DNA of 64,000 nt from Alphaproteobacteria bacterium UBA3612 (GTDB lineage: Bacteria; Pseudomonadota; Alphaproteobacteria; Sphingomonadales; Sphingomonadaceae). The notes beneath the pieces were generated by a model. The model was not told where the DNA came from. It made no database searches and saw nothing but the letters and a program-made list of their open reading frames with translations. The DNA lies in NCBI GenBank assembly GCA_002375465.1, contig DFLT01000012.1, positions 124,485-188,484 on the forward strand, in the 5' to 3' direction. Position 1 is the stretch's first letter. Each line of letters opens with the position of its first letter. Both the position numbers and the translations under genes were made by a program. Positions 41,909 to 50,762 of this stretch are shown here, one piece after another.

Positions 41909-42490
41909 ATGTTGAGACGGCTTTACCACTGGACGCTTGCAAAGGCGGCGCACCCCCTTGCGGAACGCTGGCTGGCCCTGATTTCCTTCATGGAATCAAG
42001 CTTCTTTCCTATTCCGCCAGATATTCTGCTGGCGCCGATGGCGTTGTCGCGGCCCCACCGGGCGATACGCTTTGCCCTCATCGCGACACTCTCCTCGGTG
42101 GCAGGGGCCGCGCTGGGATGGGTGATAGGCGCCAGTTTTTTCCAGACGGTCGGCGTTTGGCTGCTCGACGTCTATGGCGTGCGTGATCAGTTTGCGACGA
42201 TCAGTGCGGAATTCAACAAACGCGGCGTGATGATCGTGCTGCTTGCCGGATTCACGCCCATCCCGTTCAAGGTCATCACCATCGCCAGCGGTGCGACCGG
42301 GCTGTCGATCTACACAATGCTGGCGGCCAGCCTGGTCGCGCGCGGCGCGCGGTTCTTTCTTCTGGCCGGGCTGCTGAAGTATTTTGGCGAACCGATGAAA
42401 GCGCTGCTCGACCGGCATTTCGGTTTGATCACCATGGCCCTCGGAATCTTGTTCGTCGGCGGGTTTCTTGCCGTGCGTTTCCTGTTTTAG
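41909..42490 (+). CDS. YqaA/DedA-like membrane protein (VTT domain)
   Basis: Inner-membrane protein of 193 aa with four or five hydrophobic helices. ESSFFPIPPDILLAPMAL and GFTPIPFKVITIASGA are the two re-entrant, proline-containing motifs of the VTT/DedA superfamily (YqaA branch), which includes lipid scramblases or transporters. Monocistronic. Confidence 0.85.
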   Translation: MLRRLYHWTLAKAAHPLAERWLALISFMESSFFPIPPDILLAPMALSRPHRAIRFALIATLSSVAGAALGWVIGASFFQTVGVWLLDVYGVRDQFATISAEFNKRGVMIVLLAGFTPIPFKVITIASGATGLSIYTMLAASLVARGARFFLLAGLLKYFGEPMKALLDRHFGLITMALGILFVGGFLAVRFLF

Positions 42491-42552
42491 ACGCGGAACC
42501 GGACGACCGCTTCAGGCTTTCCTTTGGCAGATACGCAAAAAAGGAACAGAAT

Positions 42553-42810
42553 ATGCTCGGGAAGATCATCGGCGCCACGATCGGACGTAAGGCTGCCAGC
42601 GCGGTTGGCACTTCGGTGGGTGGCCCGGTTGGCGCCGCATTGGGTTATGGCCTCGCCTCCCGCCGCTTCCGGGGTGCCGCTATGGGCGGTCTTGCCCTGA
42701 TGGGCGGCCTTGCACTTTACCGCAAAATGCGCGGAAAATCCCATTCGCAGTCACAGGCTGCATCAGGCCGGACACACAGCGACACGTTCACCGGCGGGCC
42801 GCACCCCTGA
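42553..42810 (+). CDS. Hypothetical glycine-rich membrane protein
   Basis: Small protein of 85 aa: a basic N-terminus, then a glycine/alanine-rich hydrophobic stretch (SVGGPVGAALGYGLASRRF, GGLALMGGLALYR) and a hydrophilic Ser/His tail. It could span the membrane with a glycine-zipper hairpin. Unknown function. It lies 62 bases downstream of the YqaA-like gene with AAGGAAC before the ATG. Confidence 0.7.
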   Translation: MLGKIIGATIGRKAASAVGTSVGGPVGAALGYGLASRRFRGAAMGGLALMGGLALYRKMRGKSHSQSQAASGRTHSDTFTGGPHP

Positions 42811-42820
42811 TCCCGCAGCT

Positions 42821-43216
42821 TCAGTCGCGCTGAAATCGGCGAACGACGTCCGCCGCCACGCGGGCGGGGCGGTGTGACTCGGCATCGACAGAGCACCAGG
42901 TGCTGTCGATCTCGGCAAGCACCTCCTCGCCGCGTTTGATCGCCGTCCGGTAAAAGGCGCGGACCCCCTTAACCTTTTCCAGCGCTACGCTCGCAATCAG
43001 ATTATCGCTCAGAAATGCCGCTTTGCGATATGTGATGCTGTGTTTCAGGGCGACCCACAAATACCGTGCCTGTGCATCGGCAGGCGCGAATTTTTCCCAG
43101 TGCTTAATCACTGCTTCCTGCACCCAGTTCAGGTAGACGGCATTATTGACGTGGCCCATATGGTCGATATGCGAAGGCTGGATGGCGAGGGGGTAGTCGA
43201 TTTGCGCAAAGTTCAT
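42821..43216 (-). CDS. Acyl-CoA thioesterase (4HBT/YbgC family)
   Basis: Hotdog-fold thioesterase of 131 aa, hydrolysing acyl-CoA or 4-hydroxybenzoyl-CoA-like esters. The catalytic region is HIDHMGHVNNAVYLNW near the N-terminus. ATG 43216 is chosen; an upstream extension in frame runs through the TetR gene and is not real. Divergent from a TetR regulator 28 bases away, which may control it. Confidence 0.88.
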   Translation of the reverse strand: MNFAQIDYPLAIQPSHIDHMGHVNNAVYLNWVQEAVIKHWEKFAPADAQARYLWVALKHSITYRKAAFLSDNLIASVALEKVKGVRAFYRTAIKRGEEVLAEIDSTWCSVDAESHRPARVAADVVRRFQRD

Positions 43217-43244
43217 GATGACCACCCTAAGGCAATTAGCACCG

Positions 43245-43913
43245 ATGCCAATAAGGATTCGTAAGACCCGTCGTGCGGCAGCGGAAGTGCGGGCCGATGC
43301 GATCGTCGCCGCCCGCGCCTTGCTGATCGCGGAGGGGCCGCAGGCCGTCACGTTGCAGGCGGTGGCGAAGGCTCTGGGCATGACGCACGGCAACATAACT
43401 CATCATTTCGGTTCTGCGGGTGGCCTGCACAGCGCGCTGATCGGCGATATGACGAGGGAACTGACCGGCATCGTCGAGCATCTGGCGGCGGAATTGCGCG
43501 ATCATCGCGCGACCACGCGGGAAATCGTCGATACCGTGTTCGACGCGTTCGGCGGCGGCGGGGCGACGCGTCTTATCGCGTGGGTAATGCTGTCGGGAAA
43601 GCCGGCCGACCTTGCACCCTTTCACGCTGCCGTGGGGGAATTGGTCGAAGCTCTGACGGGCGAAGTACCCGGACGCCGAAAGATAGATTCGGCGCGCGTT
43701 ACGCTGGCAGTGATGTTGCCCGCATTGGGACACGCGCTGGTGTCGGACCATCTGGAGGCAGAACTCGGCATCGACGACGACGCCGTTCGGGCGCAGGTGG
43801 CGACGACTCTGGGCGCGCTATTGCGTTTGGATCGAATGGGCGCCCGCCATCCGCAGGCTGGCCCCGCCAGACTCAGTGAACCTCGCCGACCACATCGACG
43901 AGTTGAAGCATGA
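43245..43913 (+). CDS. TetR-family transcriptional regulator
   Basis: Regulator of about 222 aa. The N-terminal HTH is typical: RADAIVAARALLIAEG, TLQAVAKALGMTHGNITHHFG. The C-terminal ligand domain is variable. It is divergent from the thioesterase gene and probably represses it and itself. The start is ATG 43245 (alternative 43215, which would overlap the thioesterase start). Its 3' end overlaps the convergent small gene by 41 bases. Confidence 0.85.
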   Translation: MPIRIRKTRRAAAEVRADAIVAARALLIAEGPQAVTLQAVAKALGMTHGNITHHFGSAGGLHSALIGDMTRELTGIVEHLAAELRDHRATTREIVDTVFDAFGGGGATRLIAWVMLSGKPADLAPFHAAVGELVEALTGEVPGRRKIDSARVTLAVMLPALGHALVSDHLEAELGIDDDAVRAQVATTLGALLRLDRMGARHPQAGPARLSEPRRPHRRVEA

Positions 43914-44082
43914 GAACGGCGCGTTCCACCTGGCGCCAGCGTGCAAAGCTGGACGAATCCCCGGCGTTCAAGTGGCGGTCCGCTATGCTCGCCGCCTCCA
44001 GGACGGCATCATCGCCGAAACGCTCGACAAGAAGCGCTGCCTCGTCAAAGGAATGGCGGTCGTTTACGGCTTGCAGGTGCAT
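43873..44082 (-). CDS. Hypothetical small protein
   Basis: Protein of about 69 aa (MHLQAVNDRHSFDEAALLVE ...). It resembles the many short sphingomonad proteins with an A-x-x-x-x-ERFGDDAVLEAA and FARWRQVERAV pattern; no function is assigned. The start at 44082 has GGGGACGAGAG upstream; an ATG at 44139 is in frame but lacks an SD. The gene overlaps the 3' end of the TetR gene. Confidence 0.6.
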   Translation of the reverse strand: MHLQAVNDRHSFDEAALLVERFGDDAVLEAASIADRHLNAGDSSSFARWRQVERAVLMLQLVDVVGEVH

Positions 44083-44257
44083 GGCTCTCGTCCCCGGCGA
44101 AAGTTCAGATATGCGAAGCCTTTGCAAGCCACGTGCCATAGTCGTAAGTATATGAAAAACGGGAAGAACGCTCAGTGAAAATGTCCGAACAGGCGCTTCA
44201 GCCGTATCATTTTGGGACAAGCGGAGCAGCGGCCCGCGGTGCGGGGAGATTCGTCCG

Positions 44258-44431
44258 ATGAGCGCGGCCGGAATTCTTCTCGCGCTCTGCGTCATTATCG
44301 GCGCGGCCATCGGTATCGCCACTTATCAGCCGTCGGCGGGCTTTCTCATTGGTCTCGGCGTCGGAATCATACTTGCCATTGTGGCGACGATCCGGGAACG
44401 CCGCCGCAATACAAGGCTCCGAAAAGACTGA
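44258..44431 (+). CDS. Short membrane protein
   Basis: 57-aa protein with two hydrophobic stretches (about 4-22 and 27-44) separated by YQPSAG and a strongly basic tail (RERRRNTRLRKD). Positive-inside rule predicts a helical hairpin with cytoplasmic tail. A GGGGAG SD precedes the ATG by about 10 bases. Function unknown. Confidence 0.65.
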   Translation: MSAAGILLALCVIIGAAIGIATYQPSAGFLIGLGVGIILAIVATIRERRRNTRLRKD

Positions 44432-44434
44432 TTA

Positions 44435-45706
44435 TTACGGTAAGCGGGCCTTGCTGAAGCCGTCCCAGCAGGCGTCGTAATCCGGCTGTAGCAGCGGTGT
44501 TTCCATCGCCCAAGCCGTCGGGCGAAACGGGTATCGGCTTTCGAACATGAACGCCATCGTGTCGTCGATCTTCTCAGGCACCAGATCTTTCGCGACGGCC
44601 TTGCGATAGGATTCCGCGTCCGGGCCATGCCCCGACATCATATTGTGAAGGCTGGCGCCGCCGGGGGCGAAGCCGCCCGATTTCGCGTCATAATCGCCAT
44701 GGATCAGGCCCATGAACTCCGACATGATATTGCGGTGGAACCAGGGCGGGCGGAACGTGTCCTCCGCCACCATCCAGCGCGGCGGGAAGATGACGAAATC
44801 GCAATTCGCCGTCCCTTCGGTATCGGACGGGCTGGTCAGGACGGTAAAGATGCTGGGGTCGGGATGATCATAGCTGACCGTCCCCATCGTGTTGAACCGG
44901 CGCAAATCATAGCGGTAGGGCGCCAGATTGCCGTGCCATGCCACCACATCAAAGGGGCTGTGGTCCAGCGTCACCGTCCACAGACCGCCCAGATATTTCT
45001 GCACGATTTCATAGGGAACGTCGCGATCCTCGAACTCGGCCTCCGGCGATTCGAAATCGCGGGCATTGGCAAGTCCGTTTGATCCGATCGGCCCCAGCTC
45101 GGGCAGGCGGAAGGGGGCGCCGTAATTCTCGCAAATATAGCCCTGTGCCTTGCCATCGGGCAGCGATACGGAAAAGCGGGCGCCGCGCGGGATCACTGCG
45201 ATCTGCAATGGTTCGACATCCAGAACGCCGAATTCCGTGCGAATGGAGAGACGGCCTGCGCGCGGCACGATCAGCATTTCGCCATCGGCATTTACGAAGG
45301 CGCGGTCCTTCATGTCCCGGTCTGTGCCATAATGATGCACCGCCAGGCCATGCTGTGCGTCGGGCGTGCCCGATCCGGCATAGCTGGTCAGACTGTCGAC
45401 AAAATCGCCGCCGACCGTCTCGATCGGATCCCAGCGCAGCCTGTTGGGGCTGACCCGCGCCTCGGTGAACGGCCCCGAGGCCAGCCGCTCGGCGCCTAAA
45501 TAGGGCGTGTAGGCGCCATGCGATGCGCTCGGCCGCATGCGATACAGCCAGGACCGCAGATTTTCATGTCGGGGCGCCGTGAAGGCCGTCCCCGACAATT
45601 GCTCTGCATATAGTCCGAACGGCACCTCCTGCGGAGAGTTGCGTCCGACCGGCAGCGCACCTTCAATGGCTTCAGATGCGTGATGATTTCCGAAGCCGGT
45701 CAACAT
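44435..45706 (-). CDS. hmgA: Homogentisate 1,2-dioxygenase
   Basis: Non-heme iron dioxygenase (423 aa) that opens the homogentisate ring to maleylacetoacetate in tyrosine catabolism. The iron ligands are seen as the histidine and glutamate in PPWFHRNIMSEFMGL and the histidine in GASLHNMMSGHGPD. The substrate-channel region is intact. It begins one base after the hppD stop, so the two are co-transcribed. Maleylacetoacetate isomerase and fumarylacetoacetase are not in the window. Confidence 0.96.
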   Translation of the reverse strand: MLTGFGNHHASEAIEGALPVGRNSPQEVPFGLYAEQLSGTAFTAPRHENLRSWLYRMRPSASHGAYTPYLGAERLASGPFTEARVSPNRLRWDPIETVGGDFVDSLTSYAGSGTPDAQHGLAVHHYGTDRDMKDRAFVNADGEMLIVPRAGRLSIRTEFGVLDVEPLQIAVIPRGARFSVSLPDGKAQGYICENYGAPFRLPELGPIGSNGLANARDFESPEAEFEDRDVPYEIVQKYLGGLWTVTLDHSPFDVVAWHGNLAPYRYDLRRFNTMGTVSYDHPDPSIFTVLTSPSDTEGTANCDFVIFPPRWMVAEDTFRPPWFHRNIMSEFMGLIHGDYDAKSGGFAPGGASLHNMMSGHGPDAESYRKAVAKDLVPEKIDDTMAFMFESRYPFRPTAWAMETPLLQPDYDACWDGFSKARLP

Positions 45707-45707
45707 C

Positions 45708-46784
45708 TTAGGCGTTCGCCTTCAGAACGCCGCGCTCCATCTGGTCGCGCTCGATGGATTCGAACAGCGCTTTGAAATTGCCCTCGCCAAAGCCTTCATC
45801 CTTCTTGCGCTGAATGATCTCAAAGAAGACCGGTCCCATCAGATTGCCGGTGAAGATCTGCAGCAGCAGGCGCGGATCGTCATTTTCCGTCGATCCGTCC
45901 AGCAGCAGCCCACGTGCTTTCATCTCGTCCACTGGTTCGCCATGCCCCGGCAGACGGTCGGCCAGCATCTCATAATAGGTTTCCGGCGGCGGCGTCATGA
46001 AGGGCAGGCCATTTTCGCGCAGCTGATCGATGGTCGCGTAAATATCCGGGGTTGCCAGCGCGATGTGCTGGATACCCTCGCCATTGAAGTCCATCAGGAA
46101 CTCCTCGATCTGGCCGCCGCCCTCCTTGGATTCCTCGTTCAGCGGGATCTTGATCTTGCCGTCGGGCGCGGTCAACGCCTTCGACGTCAGGCCGGTATAT
46201 TCGCCCTTGATGTCGAAAAAGCGGATTTCACGAAAATTGAAAAGCTTTTCATAGAAATCGGCCCAGAATTTCATGCGGCCGCGGTAGACGTTGTGCGTCA
46301 GATGATCGATGATCTCCAGTCCCGCGCCCTTGGGATTTCTGTCGACGCCGTCGAAATAACGGAAGTCGATGTCGTAAATGTTCGCTTCCTCGCCATAACG
46401 ATCGATGAAGTAGATCAGGCTGTTGCCGATGCCACGGATGGCGGGCAGGCGCAGCTCCATCCAGCCGGTTTCCTGCTCCGCCGGCTCCGCTCCATTGGCC
46501 AGCGCGTGCTCATAGGCGGCGGCGGCATCCTTCACGCGGAATCCCATGGCGCAGGCGCCCTCATTATGTTCCTCTGCGAAATAGGATGCGGGGGAGCGCG
46601 GCTCCGCGTTCAACAGGAAGTTGATGCCGTTCTGGCGGTACAGGGTCACATCCTTCGACCGGTGCTTGGCGACCGCTGTGAAGCCCATCTGGCGGAACAT
46701 CTTGTCCAGCTTTTCGGACTCGCCTGCGAATTCCAGGAATTCGAAACCGTCGAGACCGGCGGGGTTGGCGTGTATATCGGACAT
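45708..46784 (-). CDS. hppD: 4-hydroxyphenylpyruvate dioxygenase
   Basis: Converts 4-hydroxyphenylpyruvate to homogentisate (358 aa), the substrate of the next gene. The two-domain VOC fold carries the iron ligands in IIDHLTHNVYRG (His), GIQHIALATPDI (His) and GPVFFEIIQRKKDEGFG (Glu). The ATG at 46784 has AGGAG upstream and gives the family N-terminus; a longer reading to 46907 is not used. Divergent from the MarR gene, with a palindromic candidate operator between. Confidence 0.96.
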   Translation of the reverse strand: MSDIHANPAGLDGFEFLEFAGESEKLDKMFRQMGFTAVAKHRSKDVTLYRQNGINFLLNAEPRSPASYFAEEHNEGACAMGFRVKDAAAAYEHALANGAEPAEQETGWMELRLPAIRGIGNSLIYFIDRYGEEANIYDIDFRYFDGVDRNPKGAGLEIIDHLTHNVYRGRMKFWADFYEKLFNFREIRFFDIKGEYTGLTSKALTAPDGKIKIPLNEESKEGGGQIEEFLMDFNGEGIQHIALATPDIYATIDQLRENGLPFMTPPPETYYEMLADRLPGHGEPVDEMKARGLLLDGSTENDDPRLLLQIFTGNLMGPVFFEIIQRKKDEGFGEGNFKALFESIERDQMERGVLKANA

Positions 46785-46806
46785 GGGCGGCTCCTGAAGA
46801 ATGGCG

Positions 46807-46826
46807 TTTGGAAAACAGGTTTCAAA
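46807..46826. promoter_or_regulatory. Candidate MarR operator between hppD and marR
   Basis: TTTGGAA...TTTCAAA is an imperfect palindrome (12 of 20 positions symmetric) in the 96-base gap between the divergent hppD and MarR starts. Size and position fit a MarR dimer site. Inference. Confidence 0.35.
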
Positions 46827-46880
46827 TGTAACCAAAATGCCGCTTCTTGTCAATCCGGTCTCTATGCTAGCCCTCGCTGG

Positions 46881-47336
46881 ATGACCGATGGCCCCGATCT
46901 GCTGCACCTCAAGGATTTCCTGCCCTATCGGCTCTCTGTCGTCTCAAACCTTGTCAGCCGTGTCATCGCCTCCAGTTACGAAGGCGACGGCCTGAAAATG
47001 GCGGAATGGCGTGTTCTTGCCGTCGTTGCCGAAGAAGACGGCCTGCCGCAAAGAGAGGTCGTCGCCCGTACCCGCATGGACAAGGTGACGGTCAGCCGCG
47101 CGACACAGGCGCTGCGGGAACGCGATTTTCTGAAAAGCACGCCCAATCCCAATGACGGCCGTTCCCAGCTTCTGACCACCACGACGGCGGGCAGGGCGCT
47201 CTACCAGCGTATCATGCCGCAGGTTCAGGCGCTCGATGCGCGCATCGAACGTCATGTGGGCGATGATCAGGTTCGCGAATTAAAGGCACTGCTCGATAAT
47301 GTAGAGCGGGCCGCCCTCTCTGTCCTGCCGCTATGA
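46881..47336 (+). CDS. MarR-family regulator
   Basis: Winged-helix regulator of 151 aa. The DNA-binding part is seen in MAEWRVLAVVAEED, REVVARTRMDKVTVSRATQALRE and the wing NPNDGRSQLLTTT. ATG 46881 is chosen; the frame is open further upstream across hppD, which is not coding. It is divergent from hppD-hmgA and overlaps the SLC13 gene by ATGA, so it probably represses one or both; the inducer may be homogentisate or a phenylpyruvate, by analogy. Confidence 0.88.
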   Translation: MTDGPDLLHLKDFLPYRLSVVSNLVSRVIASSYEGDGLKMAEWRVLAVVAEEDGLPQREVVARTRMDKVTVSRATQALRERDFLKSTPNPNDGRSQLLTTTTAGRALYQRIMPQVQALDARIERHVGDDQVRELKALLDNVERAALSVLPL

Positions 47337-48772
47337 CGTACCGTCCGCTGTGGATCGTGGCGGGTCTGATCGCCTTCACCGTTCTGCGGCTGATCCCCGC
47401 TCCTGCGGGCCTGTCGCCAGAGGCATGGACGGTTGCGGCGCTCGGCGTCCTCATGCTGGTCTGGTGGGTGACGGAGGCCGTTCCGATTCCGGTGACCTCC
47501 TTGCTGCCGCTGATTATCCTGCCGCTGTTCGGTGTGATGGACTTTGCCGCTGCGGCGCCTGCCTATGCCAGCCCCATCGTCCTGCTGCTACTTGGCGGCT
47601 TTATAATCGCGCAGTCGGTCGCCGCCTGGAATCTGCATGCGCGCATCGCTCTTGCCGTGGTTTATAAGGCAGGCAGCAGCCCGGCGGCCATGGTGGGCGG
47701 CTTCATGCTGGCGGCCGCCCTATTGTCCATGTGGATATCGAATACCGCCACCGCCATCATGCTGACGCCCATTGCCTTGTCGGTGGCACAGCGCATTGGT
47801 GGAAAGGGGTGGAATACGGCGCCAGCGTCGATCGCCCTGCTACTTGGCGTCGCTTATGGCTGCTCGATTGGCGGCGTCGGTACACCGATCGGAACGCCGA
47901 CAAATCTAATCGTGCTGGGCTACATCGAAAATGAATTCGGCCGCACGATCGGTTTTACCGACTGGATGAGCTACGGCGTTCCGGTCGTTGCCACCGTCCT
48001 GCCGCTCGCCTGGCTGGTTCTCACCCGGATATCGCTGAAGGTGGGCAGCAGTGCAGAGGCGCCCGCGCGCGACGTCATTGCAGAGGAACGGCGCAAATTG
48101 GGGCCGATCAGCACGCCGGAACGCCGGGTCGCGCTGACCTTTGCGATTATCGCGCTCGCCTGGATTCTGCGGCAGCCGATGAACGAACTCGAATTGTTCG
48201 GCACTAGGCCGCTGGCGGCAGTGACCGATCATTGGATCGCCATTGCCGGCGCGATCCTGTTCTTTCTGGTGCCCAGCGGCACGGGGGAGGGGCGGGCGCT
48301 GCTGACGTGGCCAGAGGCGGAACGCATTCCCTGGGGCGTCCTCCTGCTTTTCGGCGGCGGGCTCAGCCTTGCCGCCGCCATCACCGCAACCGGTCTCGGC
48401 GACTGGATGGGCGCCCGGCTAGAGGTGGTGAACGCCCTGCCGCTCATCCTGCTGATCGGCGTGATGGTCGCATTCGTCATTTTCTGGACCGAGGTGACCA
48501 GCAATGTAGCGACGGCTAGCGCCCTGATGCCTGTCATCGGTGCCGTGGCGTTGGCGGGTGGCGACGACCCTCTCTACCTCGCCTTACCCGTGGCGGCGGC
48601 GGCCAGCTGCGCCTTCATGCTGCCCATGGCGACCGGTCCGAACGCGATTGCCTATGCCTCGGGGGCGATCTCCATTTCCCGCATGGCGAAGATTGGGCTC
48701 GTGCTGAACCTTCTGGTGATCCTTGCTATTTCAACACTTTCTGCCTGGATATTGCCACATCTTCTCGGCTGA
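47333..48772 (+). CDS. SLC13/DASS-family anion:sodium symporter
   Basis: Inner-membrane transporter of 479 aa, around 11-12 TM helices. Two SNT-type substrate/sodium motifs, SNTATAIMLTPIAL (about 139) and VTSNVATASALMPV (about 387), identify the DASS family, which carries dicarboxylates, citrate or sulfate. Translation overlaps the MarR gene by ATGA. Position suggests import of an aromatic-catabolism related carboxylate, but the substrate cannot be told from sequence. Confidence 0.86.
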   Translation: MTYRPLWIVAGLIAFTVLRLIPAPAGLSPEAWTVAALGVLMLVWWVTEAVPIPVTSLLPLIILPLFGVMDFAAAAPAYASPIVLLLLGGFIIAQSVAAWNLHARIALAVVYKAGSSPAAMVGGFMLAAALLSMWISNTATAIMLTPIALSVAQRIGGKGWNTAPASIALLLGVAYGCSIGGVGTPIGTPTNLIVLGYIENEFGRTIGFTDWMSYGVPVVATVLPLAWLVLTRISLKVGSSAEAPARDVIAEERRKLGPISTPERRVALTFAIIALAWILRQPMNELELFGTRPLAAVTDHWIAIAGAILFFLVPSGTGEGRALLTWPEAERIPWGVLLLFGGGLSLAAAITATGLGDWMGARLEVVNALPLILLIGVMVAFVIFWTEVTSNVATASALMPVIGAVALAGGDDPLYLALPVAAAASCAFMLPMATGPNAIAYASGAISISRMAKIGLVLNLLVILAISTLSAWILPHLLG

Positions 48773-48799
48773 CGGTTTCAACCGGCAGTCTGGTTTGGA

Positions 48800-49708
48800 T
48801 CAGATCGCCACGACAAACTGCTTCGCGCAGAATTCGCAATCGACGCGAACCTTGCCGTCATCGTCGCGCAGGTCGGCGCGGTGATCCTCCGGCAGTGCGC
48901 CCAGCCGGTCCTCTATATGGCTGGCGGAGCAGCGGCACCCGCGCGACAGCGGCGTCGGCGGCAGCAACCGAACTTCGTCCTCATGGAACAGCCGCCACAG
49001 CAGCGCTTCCAGCGACAGGTCCGGGTCGGTCAGTTCGGCGGCGGAAACGGTCGCCGTGATCGCGTGCAGATGCGCCCAGTCCTCGCGGTCATCGGCGACA
49101 TGCAGGCGCTCGCGGTCCTGCTCTCCGCGCGGCAGGTGCTGCACCAATATGCCGCCCGCATGCCAGGCGCCTGTTTCGTCCTGCCGCACTCCGGCGCGCA
49201 AGACCGTCGGGATCTGTTCGGAGGACTCAAAATAATGCTGAAAGGCTTCGCACAAATTCGCCCCTTCCAGCGGGACGATGCCCTGAAAGCGTTCTTTCCC
49301 TTCGGCGGGGTCGATCGTGACGGCCAGATAGCCTTCACCGAATAATTGCGGCAGGTCCGCGCCATCCGACAATTGGGCCAGCGCCTCCGCGTCGAACTGC
49401 AGATAACCGCGCAATTCGCCGGCGCGATAGTCGCACACGATCAGGCCGATGGCGCCGCCATCCGCCTTTGCCTGCACCGTCGTCTGCGCGCCTTCACCCT
49501 TCAGCGCGGATCCGATCAGCGCCGTCAGGATCAGTGCCTCGCCCAGCGCCTTGGCGGCGACGGGGGGATAATCATGCGCCGACAGGATAACGCCTAGCGT
49601 ATCGCCCAGCCGCATGGCGCGGCCGCGCCCGGAATGGGCGGGAATGGTAAATCCCAGAACGCGATTGTCTTCGGGTGAGGGGGCGTGCACGGCGGCGGTG
49701 ATCGTCAT
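48800..49708 (-). CDS. hslO: Hsp33 redox-regulated chaperone
   Basis: Holdase (302 aa) that becomes active when its zinc centre is oxidised. The C-terminal zinc cysteines are present as CRC (in LSRGCRCSASHIE) and CEFC near the end. In alphaproteobacteria it commonly follows argD-argF, as here (68 bases after argF). Confidence 0.93.
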   Translation of the reverse strand: MTITAAVHAPSPEDNRVLGFTIPAHSGRGRAMRLGDTLGVILSAHDYPPVAAKALGEALILTALIGSALKGEGAQTTVQAKADGGAIGLIVCDYRAGELRGYLQFDAEALAQLSDGADLPQLFGEGYLAVTIDPAEGKERFQGIVPLEGANLCEAFQHYFESSEQIPTVLRAGVRQDETGAWHAGGILVQHLPRGEQDRERLHVADDREDWAHLHAITATVSAAELTDPDLSLEALLWRLFHEDEVRLLPPTPLSRGCRCSASHIEDRLGALPEDHRADLRDDDGKVRVDCEFCAKQFVVAI

Positions 49709-49776
49709 GCCCTGCTATTTAGGAAGGGTTGCGCCGCAATACAGCCTTAGAGTTTCCCGCCCGAAAGTTTCCTGCC

Positions 49777-50703
49777 CTAAAGCTTTCCCAGGCACCACAG
49801 CAGCACGGCCTTCTGTGCGTGCACGCGGTTTTCCGCCTCCTCGAAAACGCGGGATTGCGGCCCGTCGATCACCTCGGCGGATACTTCCTCACCGCGATGG
49901 GCCGGCAGGCAATGCAGGAATATGGCGTCGGGCTTGGCACGAGCCATCATTTCCGGCGTCACCTGGAACGCGCTGAAGGCGACCAGCCGCTTCGCCGAAT
50001 CCGTGTCGCCCATGGATACCCAGGTGTCGGTCACGACGACATCGGCACCCTCCACCGCCTCTTCGGGGTGCCGGATTACTTCGATCTTGCCGCCACGCGC
50101 TTCGGCTGCCGCGACATAGCGGGGTTCGGGGTCATAGGCCGGCGGTGTCGACAGGCGCAGGGTAAAGCCCAGCAGGCCCGCCGCCTCGATCAGCGAATGG
50201 CTGACATTATTGCCGTCGCCCAGCCACGCCCACACGGTCCCGTCGACCGGGCCGCCACGCTCCTCCTCCACTGTCATCAAATCGGCCAGGATCTGGCACG
50301 GATGCGTATTGTTGGTCAGCGCGTTGATAACGGGAACATCGGCCAATGCCGCGATCGTTTCCACTTTCTCGTGCAGGTCGGTGCGCAGGGAAATCACATC
50401 GACGAACCGGCTCAGAACGCGCGCCGTATCCTCGATGGTTTCGCCCCGGCCCAGCTGCATGTCGGCAGACGAAAGCGTCTGTACGGAACCACCCAGCTGA
50501 CGCATGGCCATTTCCATCGAAATACGGGTGCGCGTAGAACTTTTTTCAAAGATCGAGGCCAGTTGATAGCCTTCCAATGGCCGGTCTGCGTCGACTGCGC
50601 CCTTCGGCATGCCCTTGCGCGCGGCCTTGCGGCGCAGCGCCTCGTCCAGAATGGCCCGAACTGCGGCCGGACCAAGCGGATCTAGATCGATAAAGTCTGG
50701 CAT
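49777..50703 (-). CDS. argF: Ornithine carbamoyltransferase
   Basis: Makes citrulline from ornithine and carbamoyl phosphate in arginine synthesis (308 aa). Carbamoyl-phosphate motif is FEKSSTRTRISME, and NNTHPCQILAD and FLHCLPAHRG are the ornithine/phosphate loops. It lies 59 bases after argD in the same operon. Confidence 0.97.
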   Translation of the reverse strand: MPDFIDLDPLGPAAVRAILDEALRRKAARKGMPKGAVDADRPLEGYQLASIFEKSSTRTRISMEMAMRQLGGSVQTLSSADMQLGRGETIEDTARVLSRFVDVISLRTDLHEKVETIAALADVPVINALTNNTHPCQILADLMTVEEERGGPVDGTVWAWLGDGNNVSHSLIEAAGLLGFTLRLSTPPAYDPEPRYVAAAEARGGKIEVIRHPEEAVEGADVVVTDTWVSMGDTDSAKRLVAFSAFQVTPEMMARAKPDAIFLHCLPAHRGEEVSAEVIDGPQSRVFEEAENRVHAQKAVLLWCLGKL

Positions 50704-50762
50704 GGGGTCGACAGCCTCCTGTTTGCCCCGCCGGCCAAACTGTGCCGACGGGAATATCCGTC

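Noticed and set aside
42495..42520. GGAAC before the small glycine-rich gene
   Set aside because: No CGTT at 16-17 bases; only a partial CTTT.
45942..46880. Plus-strand frame extending upstream of the MarR gene
   Set aside because: Runs opposite hppD; only the part from ATG 46881 matches a MarR protein.
48773..48799. CGGTT-TC-AACCG palindrome after the SLC13 gene
   Set aside because: A two-base loop cannot form a hairpin, and the repeat is too short to be an operator with confidence.
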